NCBI RefSeq assembly: GCF_030063335.1
Contig: NZ_JASISW010000011.1
Span: forward strand, 1 to 64,000
From: Rhodococcus sp. G-MC3
GTDB lineage: Bacteria > Actinomycetota > Actinomycetes > Mycobacteriales > Mycobacteriaceae
DNA: 64,000 bases
Direction: 5' to 3'
The stretch's first letter is position 1, and each line of letters opens with the position of its first letter. The notes beneath the pieces are model-generated. The model was not told the origin of the DNA. It saw only the letters and a list, made by a program, of their open reading frames with translations, and searched no databases. Shown in pieces: positions 8,366-17,665 of this stretch. The position numbers were made by a program, and so were the translations under genes.

Positions 8366-8711
8366 GCGGAGCCTCGTCAGTACCCATGTGCTCGATGCCT
8401 CTAGCGGTGCGCCCGCACCGGGCGTTTCGGTGACGCTACAGGCGGACGGGGGTGCCGATGCTGCTGCCGATGTCACAGTCTCGTCGGGAATCACCGATCT
8501 GCAGGGCCGCGTCGCGGACCTCGGCCCATCGTCGCTGACGGCCGGCCGCTACCGACTCACGTTCGAGTCGGGCCGCTACTTCGCCGAGCGCGGCGTCGAA
8601 ACTTTCTATCCAGCAGTCGAGATCGTGTTCGAGGTTCTCGCGGACTGCTCGCACTATCACGTTCCACTTCTTCTCAGCCCGTTTGCATTCACTACCTATC
8701 GAGGGAGCTAG
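8358..8711 (+). CDS. uraH: 5-hydroxyisourate hydrolase (transthyretin-like)
   Basis: Hydrolyses 5-hydroxyisourate, the uricase product, to OHCU. The 117-aa length and the hallmark C-terminal tetrapeptide YRGS identify the HIUase branch of the transthyretin family; the N-terminal LVSTHVLDASSGAPAPGV carries the conserved His. It overlaps uraD and is followed after 2 bp by uricase, so the three uricolysis steps are translationally coupled. Confidence 0.96.
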   Translation: MTERSLVSTHVLDASSGAPAPGVSVTLQADGGADAAADVTVSSGITDLQGRVADLGPSSLTAGRYRLTFESGRYFAERGVETFYPAVEIVFEVLADCSHYHVPLLLSPFAFTTYRGS

Positions 8712-8713
8712 AC

Positions 8714-9604
8714 ATGAGTATCGTGCTCGGAGCAAACCAGTATGGAAAGGCAGAATGCCGACTCGTCCGCATAGACCGGGATACCTCGCGTCACCGCATC
8801 ACCGACGTGAGCGTCACCTCTCAGCTGCGCGGTGACCTCGAAGCCGCGCACACCGTGGGCGACAACGCTCACGTGGTCGCAACCGATACCCAGAAGAACA
8901 CCGTCTATGCCTTCGCGCGAGACGGGATCGGGGCGATCGAAGACTTCGCGATGCGTCTGGGCACTCACTTCACCAGTAGCTTCGACTGGATCGAGGGTGG
9001 ACGGTGGGAGGTCGAGCAGTACAATTGGTCGCGCATTCCCTCGGGCACCGACGGCTGTGACCACTCGTTCGTCAAAGGCAGCGACGAGAAGCGGAACACG
9101 GTCGTCACCGTCGACGGGGGAACCACCACTGTGATCTCCGGAATCACGGACCTCGTCGTGCTGAACTCGACCGCATCGGAATTCTGGGGTTACCCCAAGG
9201 ATCGGTACACCACGTTGAAGGAAACCACTGATCGGGTTCTCGCCACCTCGGTGAGTGCCAGGTGGCGGTATCTCTCGACTGACCTCGACTTCGACAAGAT
9301 CTACGACGATGTACGTTCCATCATGCTCGACGCATTTGCCAGCACTCACTCACTTGCATTGCAGCAGAGCCTGTTCCAGATGGGTACCAAAGTTCTGGAG
9401 GCGCATCCGGAGATCGCTGAGATCAAGTTCTCCATGCCCAATATTCACCATTTCCTGGTTGATCTCGAGCCCTTCGGCCTCGACAACCCCGGTGAAGTCT
9501 TCTATGTCGCCGACCGGCCGTACGGGCTGATCGAAGCCACCGTCGAGCGCGACGATGCCCCGGGCGCCGGCCGCGCCTGGGACACTGTTGCCGGATTCTG
9601 CTAG
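8714..9604 (+). CDS. uox: Uricase (factor-independent urate oxidase)
   Basis: Cofactor-free oxidation of urate to 5-hydroxyisourate. The 296-aa product has the two T-fold halves: N-terminal GANQYGKAECRLVRI, the active-site motif ATDTQKNTVYAFARDG around residue 56, SARWRY around 180 and the C-terminal signature MPNIHHFLVDLEPFGLDNPGEVF. It lies between uraH and the permease; the gap to the permease is 11 bp. Confidence 0.97.
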   Translation: MSIVLGANQYGKAECRLVRIDRDTSRHRITDVSVTSQLRGDLEAAHTVGDNAHVVATDTQKNTVYAFARDGIGAIEDFAMRLGTHFTSSFDWIEGGRWEVEQYNWSRIPSGTDGCDHSFVKGSDEKRNTVVTVDGGTTTVISGITDLVVLNSTASEFWGYPKDRYTTLKETTDRVLATSVSARWRYLSTDLDFDKIYDDVRSIMLDAFASTHSLALQQSLFQMGTKVLEAHPEIAEIKFSMPNIHHFLVDLEPFGLDNPGEVFYVADRPYGLIEATVERDDAPGAGRAWDTVAGFC

Positions 9605-9615
9605 GAGCGACGGCG

Positions 9616-11010
9616 ATGAAGCTGACGAATCGAACCGCACGCACCCCACACGACACGGCTCGTCCCGAGGACGAGCGATTGTCGATCGGCAAGTCGTATC
9701 TCTACGGTTTGCAACACATTCTGACGATGTACGGCGGTGTGATCGCACCGCCCTTGATCGTGGGCGGTGCGGCGGGTTTGACCGGGAACGAGGTTGCCCT
9801 CCTGGTCTCTGCTGCACTGTTCGTCAGTGGCGCGGCCACGATGCTGCAGACGCTCGGATTGCCGTATGTCGGCTCCAAACTGCCTCTGGTGCAGGGTGTG
9901 TCATTCGCATCGGTGTCGACGATGGTGGCGATCGCTAGCGGCCCCGGCGGGTTGAACTCCGTATTCGGCGCGATCATCGTCGCCGGCGCGATCGGCATCC
10001 TGATCACACCGTTCTTCAGTAAGATCGTCCGCTTCTTCCCGCCGGTCGTCACCGGGACCATCATCACGGTCGTCGGCATTTCGTTGCTGCCCGTAACAGT
10101 TCGGTGGGCGATGGGCGGAGACCAGAAGGCTGCCGATTGGGGGTCGATGTCGAATATCGGCCTGGCCGGGTTCAGCCTCGCGGTGGTGCTTCTGGTCAGC
10201 CGGTTGGTGCAGGGGACGCTCTCACGGTTGTCGATTCTCATCGGCATCGTCTGCGGAACCGTGTTCGCGTTCGTCGTCGGAAAGGCGGACTTCTCGGATG
10301 TGGGCAACGGTAGCGTCTTCAGCTTTCCGGAGCCGTTCGCGTTCGGAACTCCCACGTTTCAGATCAGTGCCATCATCTCGATGGTCGTTGTCATCCTCGT
10401 CATAATGACCGAGACGACCGCGGACATCCTCGCAGTCGGTGAGATAGTGGGAACCAAGGTGGACGGACGTCGTGTCGGTGACGGGCTTCGTGCCGACATG
10501 CTGGCAACCACCGTTGCTCCGATCTTCGGAACGTTCCCAGCAAGCGCTTTCGCGCAGAACGTCGGACTGGTAGCGGTCACCGGGATCAAAAGTCGCTATG
10601 TGGTGGCCGCGGGCGGGTCGGTACTGCTGTTCCTCGGCCTGTTCCCCGTGCTGGGACGGGTCGTTGCCGCAGTGCCGCTGCCAGTGCTCGGCGGCGCAGG
10701 AATAGTGTTGTTCGGCTCGATCGCTGCCAGCGGGATACGGACACTGTCGAAGGTCGATTTCGACGGAAATCTCAATCTGATCATCGTTGCCGTCGCAATT
10801 GGTTTCGGCGTCATACCGATTGCGGTTCCCGGGTTTTACGCGGCCTTTCCTGACTGGGTCCACGTGGTGTTCGACTCCGGCATCAGCGCCGCGAGTATTG
10901 TCGCGGTGCTGCTCAATATCTTCTTCAACGTCTTCACACGAGGCCAGCGGAGTTCACCCTCGGTGGTGACGGCGGCACCACCCGTCGCCACCCGGCATCA
11001 CGCGACGTGA
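9616..11010 (+). CDS. NCS2-family purine (xanthine/urate) permease
   Basis: 464-aa polytopic membrane protein of the nucleobase:cation symporter-2 family, with many hydrophobic helices. The sequence GLQHILTMYGGVIAPPLIVGGAAGL near the N-terminus and MTETTADILAVGEIVG, followed by TFPASAFAQNVGLVAVTGIKSR, are NCS2 signature stretches; the acidic helix-8 region and the NVG motif fit xanthine/uric acid transporters rather than uracil permeases. Placement directly after uricase indicates uptake of urate or xanthine. Exact specificity cannot be read from sequence. Confidence 0.93.
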   Translation: MKLTNRTARTPHDTARPEDERLSIGKSYLYGLQHILTMYGGVIAPPLIVGGAAGLTGNEVALLVSAALFVSGAATMLQTLGLPYVGSKLPLVQGVSFASVSTMVAIASGPGGLNSVFGAIIVAGAIGILITPFFSKIVRFFPPVVTGTIITVVGISLLPVTVRWAMGGDQKAADWGSMSNIGLAGFSLAVVLLVSRLVQGTLSRLSILIGIVCGTVFAFVVGKADFSDVGNGSVFSFPEPFAFGTPTFQISAIISMVVVILVIMTETTADILAVGEIVGTKVDGRRVGDGLRADMLATTVAPIFGTFPASAFAQNVGLVAVTGIKSRYVVAAGGSVLLFLGLFPVLGRVVAAVPLPVLGGAGIVLFGSIAASGIRTLSKVDFDGNLNLIIVAVAIGFGVIPIAVPGFYAAFPDWVHVVFDSGISAASIVAVLLNIFFNVFTRGQRSSPSVVTAAPPVATRHHAT

Positions 11011-11042
11011 CACGTTGCCGGGCGACGTCGAAGTTCCGCTTC

Positions 11043-11060
11043 GTGGAATAGTGTGGAATA
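11043..11060 (+). promoter_or_regulatory. Direct repeat of GTGGAATA before the IclR-type regulator
   Basis: GTGGAATA occurs at 11043-11050 and 11053-11060, exactly one helical turn apart, in the gap between the permease stop and the chosen IclR start. It shares its half-site with the operators at 7641-7658 and 7722-7738, suggesting autoregulation. Its presence also argues that the regulator's coding start lies downstream. Confidence 0.5.
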
Positions 11061-11083
11061 ACCCGACGGTGAGAGGAAATCCT

Positions 11084-11845
11084 GTGGCGGCCAGTGGCGG
11101 TGTTCAATCGGTCGAGCGAGCCTTCGAGTTGCTCGACATCATGGCTACGTCAGGCGGATCCATAGGAATCAGCGAACTCGCGGAGGCAGCCGACCTTCCG
11201 ATGCCAACGGTGCACAGGCTGATCGGAACACTGGTCTCGCTCGGATACGTCCGACGGCTCGCAACTCGACGCTATGCGCTCGGCACCAAGCTGATCGGGC
11301 TGGGAGACAGCGCCACCAAATTGATCGGTGGATGGGCGACGCCGTATCTTTCCGAGCTGGTTCGGCAAACTCACGAGACATCCAACATGGCCTTTCTCGA
11401 AGACGATATGGCTGTCTACGTGGCTCAAGTCCCGTCCGAGCATGCGATGCGGATGTTCAACGAGGTCGGTCAGCGAGTGCTTCCCCACTCCACGGGGGTG
11501 GGGAAAGCGCTGCTGGCGCAGCTCGACGACAACTCGGTTCGGGCGATCGTAGCCCGGACCGGGATGGCGCCGAGGACGGTCAACACTCTGACCACGCTCG
11601 ACACTCTTCTCGCGGACCTCGAACTCGTGCGGACCCGGGGTTATGCCGTCGACGACGGCGAACAGGAAATCGGCGTCAGATGCTTTGCTGTCCCCGTCAT
11701 CGGCGCGCCCACTCTGACGGCCATGTCCATTGCCGGTCCGACGGCTCGGGTCACCATCGAATCCGCAGAGCAGTTCGTTCCCCTGCTGACCTCGGCCGCG
11801 CAGCGTCTGTCGAAGGACCTCGCGAGCGACCGACAGCCCAGATGA
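11084..11845 (+). CDS. IclR-family transcriptional regulator of purine/allantoin catabolism (AllR-like)
   Basis: About 253 aa from GTG 11084, chosen because GAGAGGA (11071-11077) gives a good ribosome site and the upstream in-frame part covers an operator-like repeat. N-terminal winged helix (VQSVERAFELLDIM, then ISELAEAADLPMPTVHRLIGTLVSLGYVRR) is followed by the IclR effector domain with HSTGVGKALLAQL and GYAVDDGEQEIGVRCFAVPV. Neighbourhood and the matching operator half-sites make it the likely local regulator, sensing glyoxylate, allantoin or a ureide by analogy with AllR; the ligand is inferred. Confidence 0.88.
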   Translation: MAASGGVQSVERAFELLDIMATSGGSIGISELAEAADLPMPTVHRLIGTLVSLGYVRRLATRRYALGTKLIGLGDSATKLIGGWATPYLSELVRQTHETSNMAFLEDDMAVYVAQVPSEHAMRMFNEVGQRVLPHSTGVGKALLAQLDDNSVRAIVARTGMAPRTVNTLTTLDTLLADLELVRTRGYAVDDGEQEIGVRCFAVPVIGAPTLTAMSIAGPTARVTIESAEQFVPLLTSAAQRLSKDLASDRQPR

Positions 11846-11942
11846 AAACCGCAGGCGTTCTTGACACCCGTCCGTATCAGATGGAAAGTGACACGTAGCA
11901 GTTCCCAAAACGGGGGGAACGGAACACGGGAGGTCACGGGCG

Positions 11943-12809
11943 ATGCCCACACTTTCGAACAAGGTCGTGCTCATCACCGGCGCCGGGCGCGGCATCGGGG
12001 CCGAAACCGCTCGCGCACTGGCCGCGAAGGGCAGCAAGCTGGTGCTGACCGACGTCGACGAGGCGCCGCTGAGAGAACTCGGTCTCGAACTAGGCGACGA
12101 CGCGTTGACGGTTGTGGCCGACGTTCGCGATCTGGCGGCCATGCAGGGGGCGGTCGATCAAGGAATCGCGAAGTTCGGCGGCATCGACCTCGTGCTTGCA
12201 AACGCGGGAATCTCCAGCTACGGATCCGTTCTTCAGGTCGATCCGGAGACGTTCGCGCGAGTTCTCGACATCAACGTGCTCGGAGTGTTCAACACCGTGC
12301 GGGCAGCGCTGCCCTCGGTGATCGAGCGGAAGGGCTACATTCTGATCGTGTCATCGCTCGCGGCATTCGCGGCGTGCCCCGGTCTGGCCGCGTACAACGC
12401 GAGCAAGGCAGGCGTCGAGCAGTTCGCGAACGCGCTCCGTCTCGAAGTGACCTATCAGGGTGTCGGTGTCGGTTCCGCGCACATGGCATGGATCGACACC
12501 CCACTCGTGCGGGACGCGAAGGCCGATCTCGGCGCTTTCCGCGAGATGCTCGACGTCATGCCAGGTCCATTCGGGCGGACGATGACCGTCGACAAATGCG
12601 TCGACGCGTTCGTGGACGGGTTGGAGGGCCGTAAGCGCAAGGTGTACGTGCCGAAGTGGGTGGGATTCGCGGGTCGATTCAGAAGCATTCTCAACTCGAC
12701 GGTCGGAGACCGCGCGCTGCTGAAGCACGTGCCGCGCCTGTTGCCGAAGATGGACGCCGAGGTCGCAGCGCTCGGCCGTTCCACGAGCAAGCGCAACACC
12801 GCACTCTAG
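11943..12809 (+). CDS. Short-chain dehydrogenase/reductase
   Basis: 288-aa classical SDR: cofactor motif ITGAGRGIGAETARALA (TGxxxGxG), LANAGISS (NAG motif), catalytic Ser in IVSSLAAFA and the YxxxK pair in YNASKAGVEQFANALRLEV. The long C-terminal tail with KVYVPKWVGFAGRFRSILNS resembles mycobacterial SDRs of unknown substrate. GGGAGG about 12 bp upstream of ATG 11943. It lies 30 bp before the EthA-like monooxygenase on the same strand, so the two may act on a shared substrate; the substrate is not evident. Confidence 0.88.
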   Translation: MPTLSNKVVLITGAGRGIGAETARALAAKGSKLVLTDVDEAPLRELGLELGDDALTVVADVRDLAAMQGAVDQGIAKFGGIDLVLANAGISSYGSVLQVDPETFARVLDINVLGVFNTVRAALPSVIERKGYILIVSSLAAFAACPGLAAYNASKAGVEQFANALRLEVTYQGVGVGSAHMAWIDTPLVRDAKADLGAFREMLDVMPGPFGRTMTVDKCVDAFVDGLEGRKRKVYVPKWVGFAGRFRSILNSTVGDRALLKHVPRLLPKMDAEVAALGRSTSKRNTAL

Positions 12810-12839
12810 TTCTGCCCACACTCACACGGAAGTGTCTCG

Positions 12840-14324
12840 ATGACAACGACATCCCCCTTGGAATCCCCGCGCGCAACCGATACCCAGAGAGTCGACGTGC
12901 TCATCGTCGGTGCCGGGCTCTCGGGAATCGGCGCCGCCCACCATCTGCAGACGAAGCTCCCCGGGAAGTCCTATGCAGTCCTCGAGAGCCGCGGAGCGAT
13001 CGGCGGTACCTGGGACCTGTTCCGCTACCCCGGAATCCGTTCGGACTCCGATATGTACACGCTCGGGTACAACTTCCGACCGTGGACCGGTGAGAAGTCC
13101 ATCGCCGACGGGGCGTCCATCCGCGAATACATCGAGGACACCGCCCGTGAGGGTGGAATCGACCGACACATTCGGTTCCACCACAAGGTGGTCTCGGCGG
13201 CTTGGTCCACGGAGTCGTCGAAGTGGACGGTCACTGCCCTCCGTTCCGATACCGGCGAGAGTGCGGTGTTCGAGGCGTCGTTCCTGATGTGCTGCAGTGG
13301 GTACTACGACTACGACAAGGGCTTCACGCCCGACTTCGAGGGCATCGAGGACTTCGGCGGCACTGTGGTCCATCCGCAGAAGTGGCCCGAAGATCTCGAC
13401 TACGCGGGCAAGAAGGTTGTCGTGATCGGCAGTGGCGCAACGGCGATCACGTTGGCGCCCAACCTTGCTCGGGAGGCCGAGCACGTGACGCTACTTCAGC
13501 GATCGCCCAGCTACATCATGTCGTTGCCCTCGAAGGACTCGATCGCGCTTGCGCTGCGCAAATATCTCCCCGCTCGTGCGGCCTACAGTGTCACCCGAAT
13601 CAAGAACGCGGTGACCGCAATCGGGATGTACGTTCTGTGCCAGCGCTATCCGAAGTTCATGAAGAAGCAGATCCGCACATTGCAGAAGGGTTGGCTGCCC
13701 GACGGGTACGACCTGGACACGCATTTCACCCCGAAGTACAACCCGTGGGATCAACGATTGTGCCTCGTTCCCGACAACGATCTGTTCCGGTCCATCCGCA
13801 AGGGTGAAGTTAATCTGGTGACGGACCACATCGACCGCTTCACCGCCAGCGGAATCGCTCTGAAATCCGGCGAGCACCTCGACGCCGACGTCGTCGTCAC
13901 CGCGACCGGGCTCAACCTGGTGGCGTTCGGCAACGTGGCCATCACGGTCGACGGGCGCGTGGTCGACCTCACCGAGACGATGGCCTACAAGGGCATGATG
14001 CTGACCGACGTCCCCAACTTCGCGTTCGTCGTCGGGTACACCAACGCGTCGTGGACGTTGAAGGCCGATCTGGTGTGCGACTACGTGGTCCGGCTGATCG
14101 AACACATGGACAAAAAGGGTCATTCCGAGGTTCGACTGGCGCGCGACGCGTCGGTGGGGGAAGAGCCGTTTCTTGATTTCGCTGCCGGATATGTGCTGCG
14201 GTCGGTCGATACGTTCCCCAAACAGGGGTCGGTGGCACCGTGGCGACTACGCATGAACTACTTCCGCGACCTGCCTGCCCTTCGCTTCGGAAAGTTGGTC
14301 GACGAGAACATGAGCTTGCGCTGA
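12840..14324 (+). CDS. EthA-like flavin-containing Baeyer-Villiger monooxygenase
   Basis: 494-aa FAD/NADPH monooxygenase. FAD motif VLIVGAGLSGIGAAHHL, then GGTWDLFRYPGIRSDSDMYTLGY, HPQKWPEDLDYAGKKVVVIGSGATA (NADPH-binding GxGxxA) and ATGLNL near the end of the nucleotide domains. Similarity to mycobacterial EthA is strong across the length (YNPWDQRLCLVP, TMAYKGMML, VGYTNASWTLKADLV). EthA oxidises ketones and activates thioamide prodrugs; the natural substrate here is unknown. No EthR-type TetR gene is adjacent; the upstream partner is the SDR. Confidence 0.92.
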   Translation: MTTTSPLESPRATDTQRVDVLIVGAGLSGIGAAHHLQTKLPGKSYAVLESRGAIGGTWDLFRYPGIRSDSDMYTLGYNFRPWTGEKSIADGASIREYIEDTAREGGIDRHIRFHHKVVSAAWSTESSKWTVTALRSDTGESAVFEASFLMCCSGYYDYDKGFTPDFEGIEDFGGTVVHPQKWPEDLDYAGKKVVVIGSGATAITLAPNLAREAEHVTLLQRSPSYIMSLPSKDSIALALRKYLPARAAYSVTRIKNAVTAIGMYVLCQRYPKFMKKQIRTLQKGWLPDGYDLDTHFTPKYNPWDQRLCLVPDNDLFRSIRKGEVNLVTDHIDRFTASGIALKSGEHLDADVVVTATGLNLVAFGNVAITVDGRVVDLTETMAYKGMMLTDVPNFAFVVGYTNASWTLKADLVCDYVVRLIEHMDKKGHSEVRLARDASVGEEPFLDFAAGYVLRSVDTFPKQGSVAPWRLRMNYFRDLPALRFGKLVDENMSLR

Positions 14325-14516
14325 TGATTGATCACTACCGTCGGGTGCCGAACGTGTGACGTAACACGGATTCGGAACCGGCCGATTGGTATTCGAACGT
14401 TACTTTGTGGGCGCCATTTCGGTTGGATGCTCAGCGTGCGGCCTGGCATTATTCATGCGGAGTGTCAGCTGCGGGGTGGCGCACGCGGAATCGGCCGGTG
14501 TGGAAGTGGAGTATTG

Positions 14517-15710
14517 ATGAGGATCTCGCGCGGAGTGGTACTCACAGCGGTGTCGACGTTGGCGGCAACAATCGCCTTGTCCGGCTGCGGAGCACCCACA
14601 AGCGACACGGTCGATGCTGCCCCGATCGATTCCAATCCGATCACCGAGCTGCTCAAGCCGAAGCTGACGTCCAGCGTCGAAGACGGTGCCGTCGGATTCT
14701 CGCCTGCCGATCCTGTCGTAGTGAGCGTCGCGGACGGCAAGCTCGCCCGCGTCACGATGCTGAACCCCGAGGGCGTCCCCGTTGCGGGAATCGTCTCGCC
14801 CGACGGTTTGACATGGACCAATACCGAACAACTCGGGTACGACCGCGAGTACCGGGTGCAGGCCGACGCCTACGGACTCGGCGGAGCATCGAGCACAGTC
14901 AGCAGCTTCACCACCAGTCAGCCCGGAAGCTTCACCAAGCCGTACGTTCTGCCCAGCGACGGCGCCGCCGTCGGCATCGGTCAGCCGGTCGCCGTGCAAT
15001 TCGACGAGACCATAACCGACAAGGTCGCTGCGCAGAACGCAATTCAGGTAACCGCGACGCCTCCCGTCGAGGGGGCGTTCTACTGGGTGAACGACCGCGA
15101 GGTTCGCTGGCGGCCGCAAAACTACTGGGCCTCGGGTACACGGGTCGATGTGGCGGTCAACGTTTACGGCCGCGACCTCGGTGACGGGATCTTCGGTCAG
15201 GAGAACTCGTCGACGTCATTCACTATCGGTGACGCCGTGGTAGCCACCGCCGACGACAACACCAAACAGGTCACCTTCGCCGTCAACGGGCAGGACGTCA
15301 TGACGATGCCCACTTCGATGGGCAAGGACAGTACACCCACCGACAACGGCGTTTACATCATCGGTGACCGCTTCGACCACCTGATCATGGATTCGTCGAC
15401 CTACGGCGTACCGGTCAACTCCTCCACCGGCTACCGGACGCCCGTCGATTGGGCTACGCGTATGTCCTACAGCGGAATCTTCTTCCACTCTGCGCCCTGG
15501 TCGGTAGGTCAGCAGGGGTACTCCAACACCAGCCACGGTTGCCTGAACCTCAGCCCCTCCAATGCGAAGTGGGTCTACGACAACACCAAGCGCGGCGACA
15601 TCGTCGTCGTGAAGAACACTGCCGGCGGTACTCTGTCGGGAACCGACGGCCTCGGCGACTGGAACATTCCCTGGGAGGAATGGAAGGCCGGAAACGCCGA
15701 CTCGGTGTAG
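14517..15710 (+). CDS. L,D-transpeptidase lipoprotein (LdtB/LppS-like)
   Basis: Forms 3-3 peptidoglycan cross-links outside the membrane. 397 aa from ATG 14517: the N-terminus has a signal peptide ending in lipobox LSGC (Cys24). Two Ig-like regions follow (the second with [24 protein letters not shown] and [15 protein letters not shown]), then the YkuD catalytic domain with HSAPWS and the nucleophile motif SHGCLNLS near the C-terminus. This resembles mycobacterial Ldt enzymes in domain order and length. The 192-bp upstream gap holds no other gene. It converges with the M23 peptidase gene, 13 bp between stops. Confidence 0.93.
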   Translation: MRISRGVVLTAVSTLAATIALSGCGAPTSDTVDAAPIDSNPITELLKPKLTSSVEDGAVGFSPADPVVVSVADGKLARVTMLNPEGVPVAGIVSPDGLTWTNTEQLGYDREYRVQADAYGLGGASSTVSSFTTSQPGSFTKPYVLPSDGAAVGIGQPVAVQFDETITDKVAAQNAIQVTATPPVEGAFYWVNDREVRWRPQNYWASGTRVDVAVNVYGRDLGDGIFGQENSSTSFTIGDAVVATADDNTKQVTFAVNGQDVMTMPTSMGKDSTPTDNGVYIIGDRFDHLIMDSSTYGVPVNSSTGYRTPVDWATRMSYSGIFFHSAPWSVGQQGYSNTSHGCLNLSPSNAKWVYDNTKRGDIVVVKNTAGGTLSGTDGLGDWNIPWEEWKAGNADSV

Positions 15711-15723
15711 TGACCTTTCGGTC

Positions 15724-16479
15724 TCAGCTCGCGTCCTGGCTCTCGTACTTCGCCGGATCGACGCCGAGCGTCTTCAGGTAGGCGACGGGTTCGATGCTCG
15801 ACCCGTTGTTTCGGACCTCGAAGTGCAGATGGGGCCCGGTCGAGTTTCCGGTACTGCCCACTTCGCCGATCTGGTCGCCCGGTGCGACAGTGTCGCCGAC
15901 GTTCACTGCAACGCTCGACTGGTGCCCGTAGTACGTGACCGTGTTGCCGTTCTTGATGCGCACGAGGTTGCCGTACCCGTCCCCGGCGTCACCAGCCTGT
16001 TCGACGGTGCCTCCGGTCACGGCGTGGATCGGAGTCCCCGACGGGGCGGCAAGGTCGACGCCCTGGTGGAATTGGCCACCGTTGCCGGTGGGGTTGTTCC
16101 GCCCGCCGTAGTTCGACGACAGTTCGTAGCTTCCGGCGGGGAGCGGTAGTACGGCGCCGCCGAGGCCTACCGACGGCGGTGCTGCTTCGACCTCGGGGGC
16201 CGACTCTTCCGGCTCCGGTGTGGACTCGGGAGTCGTCGTACCGAGGTCGTAATCGAGGATGGCCCCCGCGACTTCGTTGATCAGCACGCCCGTGGCATCG
16301 AGGACGGCGGCAAGGATCGCCGCGCGCTGCTGCGCGTCGGGTTGGGGGATCGGTATGACGGGCAGTTCGATGGTCGGCTGCGCTGTGGCTACGGCGGGAC
16401 TGATCAGGCCCACCGAACCGGCGCACAACGCCGCCGACAACACCGAACCCGCTATGACTCTGTGAACTCTTCGTCCCAC
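15724..16479 (-). CDS. Secreted M23-family (LytM) peptidoglycan peptidase
   Basis: About 251 aa from GTG 16479, picked because AGGAG sits 8 bp upstream and the product then begins with a clean signal peptide (VGRRVHRVIAGSVLSAALCAGS, cleavage probably after ATAQ). A Pro/Glu-rich linker (TTTPESTPEPEESAPEVEAAPP) follows, then the LytM domain with the zinc motifs QFHQGVDLAAP (HxxxD) and GPHLHFEV (HxH), plus GNLVRIKNG and YGHQS. All metal ligands are present, so it should be an active endopeptidase rather than a degenerate activator. Confidence 0.92.
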   Translation of the reverse strand: MGRRVHRVIAGSVLSAALCAGSVGLISPAVATAQPTIELPVIPIPQPDAQQRAAILAAVLDATGVLINEVAGAILDYDLGTTTPESTPEPEESAPEVEAAPPSVGLGGAVLPLPAGSYELSSNYGGRNNPTGNGGQFHQGVDLAAPSGTPIHAVTGGTVEQAGDAGDGYGNLVRIKNGNTVTYYGHQSSVAVNVGDTVAPGDQIGEVGSTGNSTGPHLHFEVRNNGSSIEPVAYLKTLGVDPAKYESQDAS

Positions 16480-16770
16480 TTGAACTGCTCCTGTCTCTGC
16501 CCCGACCGATGTCCCTAGGCGGGCTTTAAACCATTGGGGCGCTTCTGGGGCGCGTCGAATCAACGCAAGCGGGTCGATGCGCAGGCTTCCCCACCTCGCA
16601 AGTCACAGGTTTCACGTTGGTACTTTTCTTCCCCAAAAGTGCCGTTTGCAACCGTACGTCACATGAACCCCATGCGAAACTCGGAAATTAAATTACAACA
16701 ACGTAATTCGTTGCGCTGCTTGACCTTTCGCACACACGTGCGATTCGCGTGCCGAAACATGCTGCGAACA
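16480..16770. other. Intergenic region upstream of the M23 peptidase; no gene seen
   Basis: About 290 bp between the M23 start and the terminator of tRNA-His. It is more AT-rich than its surroundings around 16680-16715, where CAACG-TAATT-CGTTG (16699-16713) forms a small inverted repeat. The usual c-di-AMP riboswitch features that precede many actinobacterial wall hydrolases were looked for and not recognised. Probable role: promoter of the M23 gene. Confidence 0.45.
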
Positions 16771-16808
16771 CAAAAAAGCCGGCCTCCGTGTGGAGACCGG
16801 CTTTCTTG
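16771..16808 (-). terminator. Intrinsic terminator after tRNA-His
   Basis: AAAGCCGGcCTCC / GGAGaCCGGCTTT hairpin with a four-base loop and a run of six A on the + strand (T-tract on the minus strand), 10 bp beyond the tRNA 3' end. Confidence 0.85.
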
Positions 16809-16817
16809 TTTCTATGG

Positions 16818-16891
16818 GGTGAGCGACGGGACTCGAACCCGCGACATCCAGGATCACAACCTGGTGCTCTACCAGCTGAACTACGCCCACC
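16818..16891 (-). tRNA. tRNA-His (GTG)
   Basis: On the minus strand the acceptor arms GTGGGCG/CGCTCAC pair with one G-T. The anticodon loop TTGTGAT gives GTG (His), and the T-arm GCGGGTTCGAGTCCCGT is canonical. The extra 5' G (-1) at 16891 faces discriminator C at 16818, the tRNA-His identity pair. CCA is not encoded as such in the mature numbering used here. Confidence 0.96.
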
Positions 16892-16978
16892 ATTACTGCG
16901 TCGACTCGGCCAACTCTCGGCTCTGTTTCAGCAGCGGAGGTAATACTAGCGGTTCGATTCTCTCGGTGCGAATCGCCC

Positions 16979-17581
16979 TCAGGTTGGCGTGTCGAGATCT
17001 TTCACGACTGCGGCAATATTGCTGGTAGACGGGCCTGGAGGGGCGACGAACACCGTCTGGCGGTAGTACTTCAGCTCCTTGATCGACTCTTTGATGTCAG
17101 CCAGTGCCCGGTGCGCGAGGCCCTTCTGCGGCTGACCGAAGTAGATCCGCGGGTACCACCGACGCGACAGTTCCTTGATGGAGCTGACATCGATCATTCG
17201 GTAGTGAAGGTGGGTGTCGAGCGCTTCCATGTCGCGAGTGATGAAGCCGCGGTCGGTACCGATCGAGTTACCGGCCAGAGGCACAGTGCCTGCCACCGGC
17301 ACGTGCTCACGTATGTACGCAAGCACCTGTGCCTCAGCTTCCTCCAGCGTCACCGTCGACGCGCGCACCTCCTCGGTCAATCCCGATTTGGCATGCATCT
17401 TTTTCACGACATCTGGCATCCCTGCCAGCGCATCGTCGTCGGCATGAATGACGATGTCGACGCCATCACCGAGAACGTTGAGCTCGCTGTCGGTAACGAG
17501 CGCCGCGATCTCGATGAGTTTGTCCTTCGACAAATCCAAGCCGGTCATTTCGCAATCTATCCACACAAGTTTGTCCTGCAC
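16979..17581 (-). CDS. orn: Oligoribonuclease
   Basis: 3'-5' exonuclease that degrades di- to pentaribonucleotides (and pGpG). 200 aa from GTG 17581 ([17 protein letters not shown]). DEDDh residues appear in WIDCEMTG (Asp and Glu, Exo I), [11 protein letters not shown] (Exo II) and [11 protein letters not shown] (Exo III). Frame upstream of the start overlaps the divergent ATPase gene and is shadow. It is divergent from the DUF853 gene with an 84-bp gap, an arrangement also seen in mycobacteria (orn/Rv2510c, from memory). Confidence 0.95.
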   Translation of the reverse strand: MQDKLVWIDCEMTGLDLSKDKLIEIAALVTDSELNVLGDGVDIVIHADDDALAGMPDVVKKMHAKSGLTEEVRASTVTLEEAEAQVLAYIREHVPVAGTVPLAGNSIGTDRGFITRDMEALDTHLHYRMIDVSSIKELSRRWYPRIYFGQPQKGLAHRALADIKESIKELKYYRQTVFVAPPGPSTSNIAAVVKDLDTPT

Positions 17582-17665
17582 GAGACACACACTAGTGCGA
17601 ACGTGCTCACCGCTAAGGTTTGCGGTGGCGATCCACATCGAGCCGAGACCCAGGAGGATATGGAA

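Noticed and set aside
14325-14516. Riboswitch upstream of the L,D-transpeptidase or M23 gene
   Set aside because: Neither the 14325-14516 gap nor the 16480-16770 gap shows the conserved blocks expected of a c-di-AMP (ydaO) riboswitch; only short inverted repeats are present.
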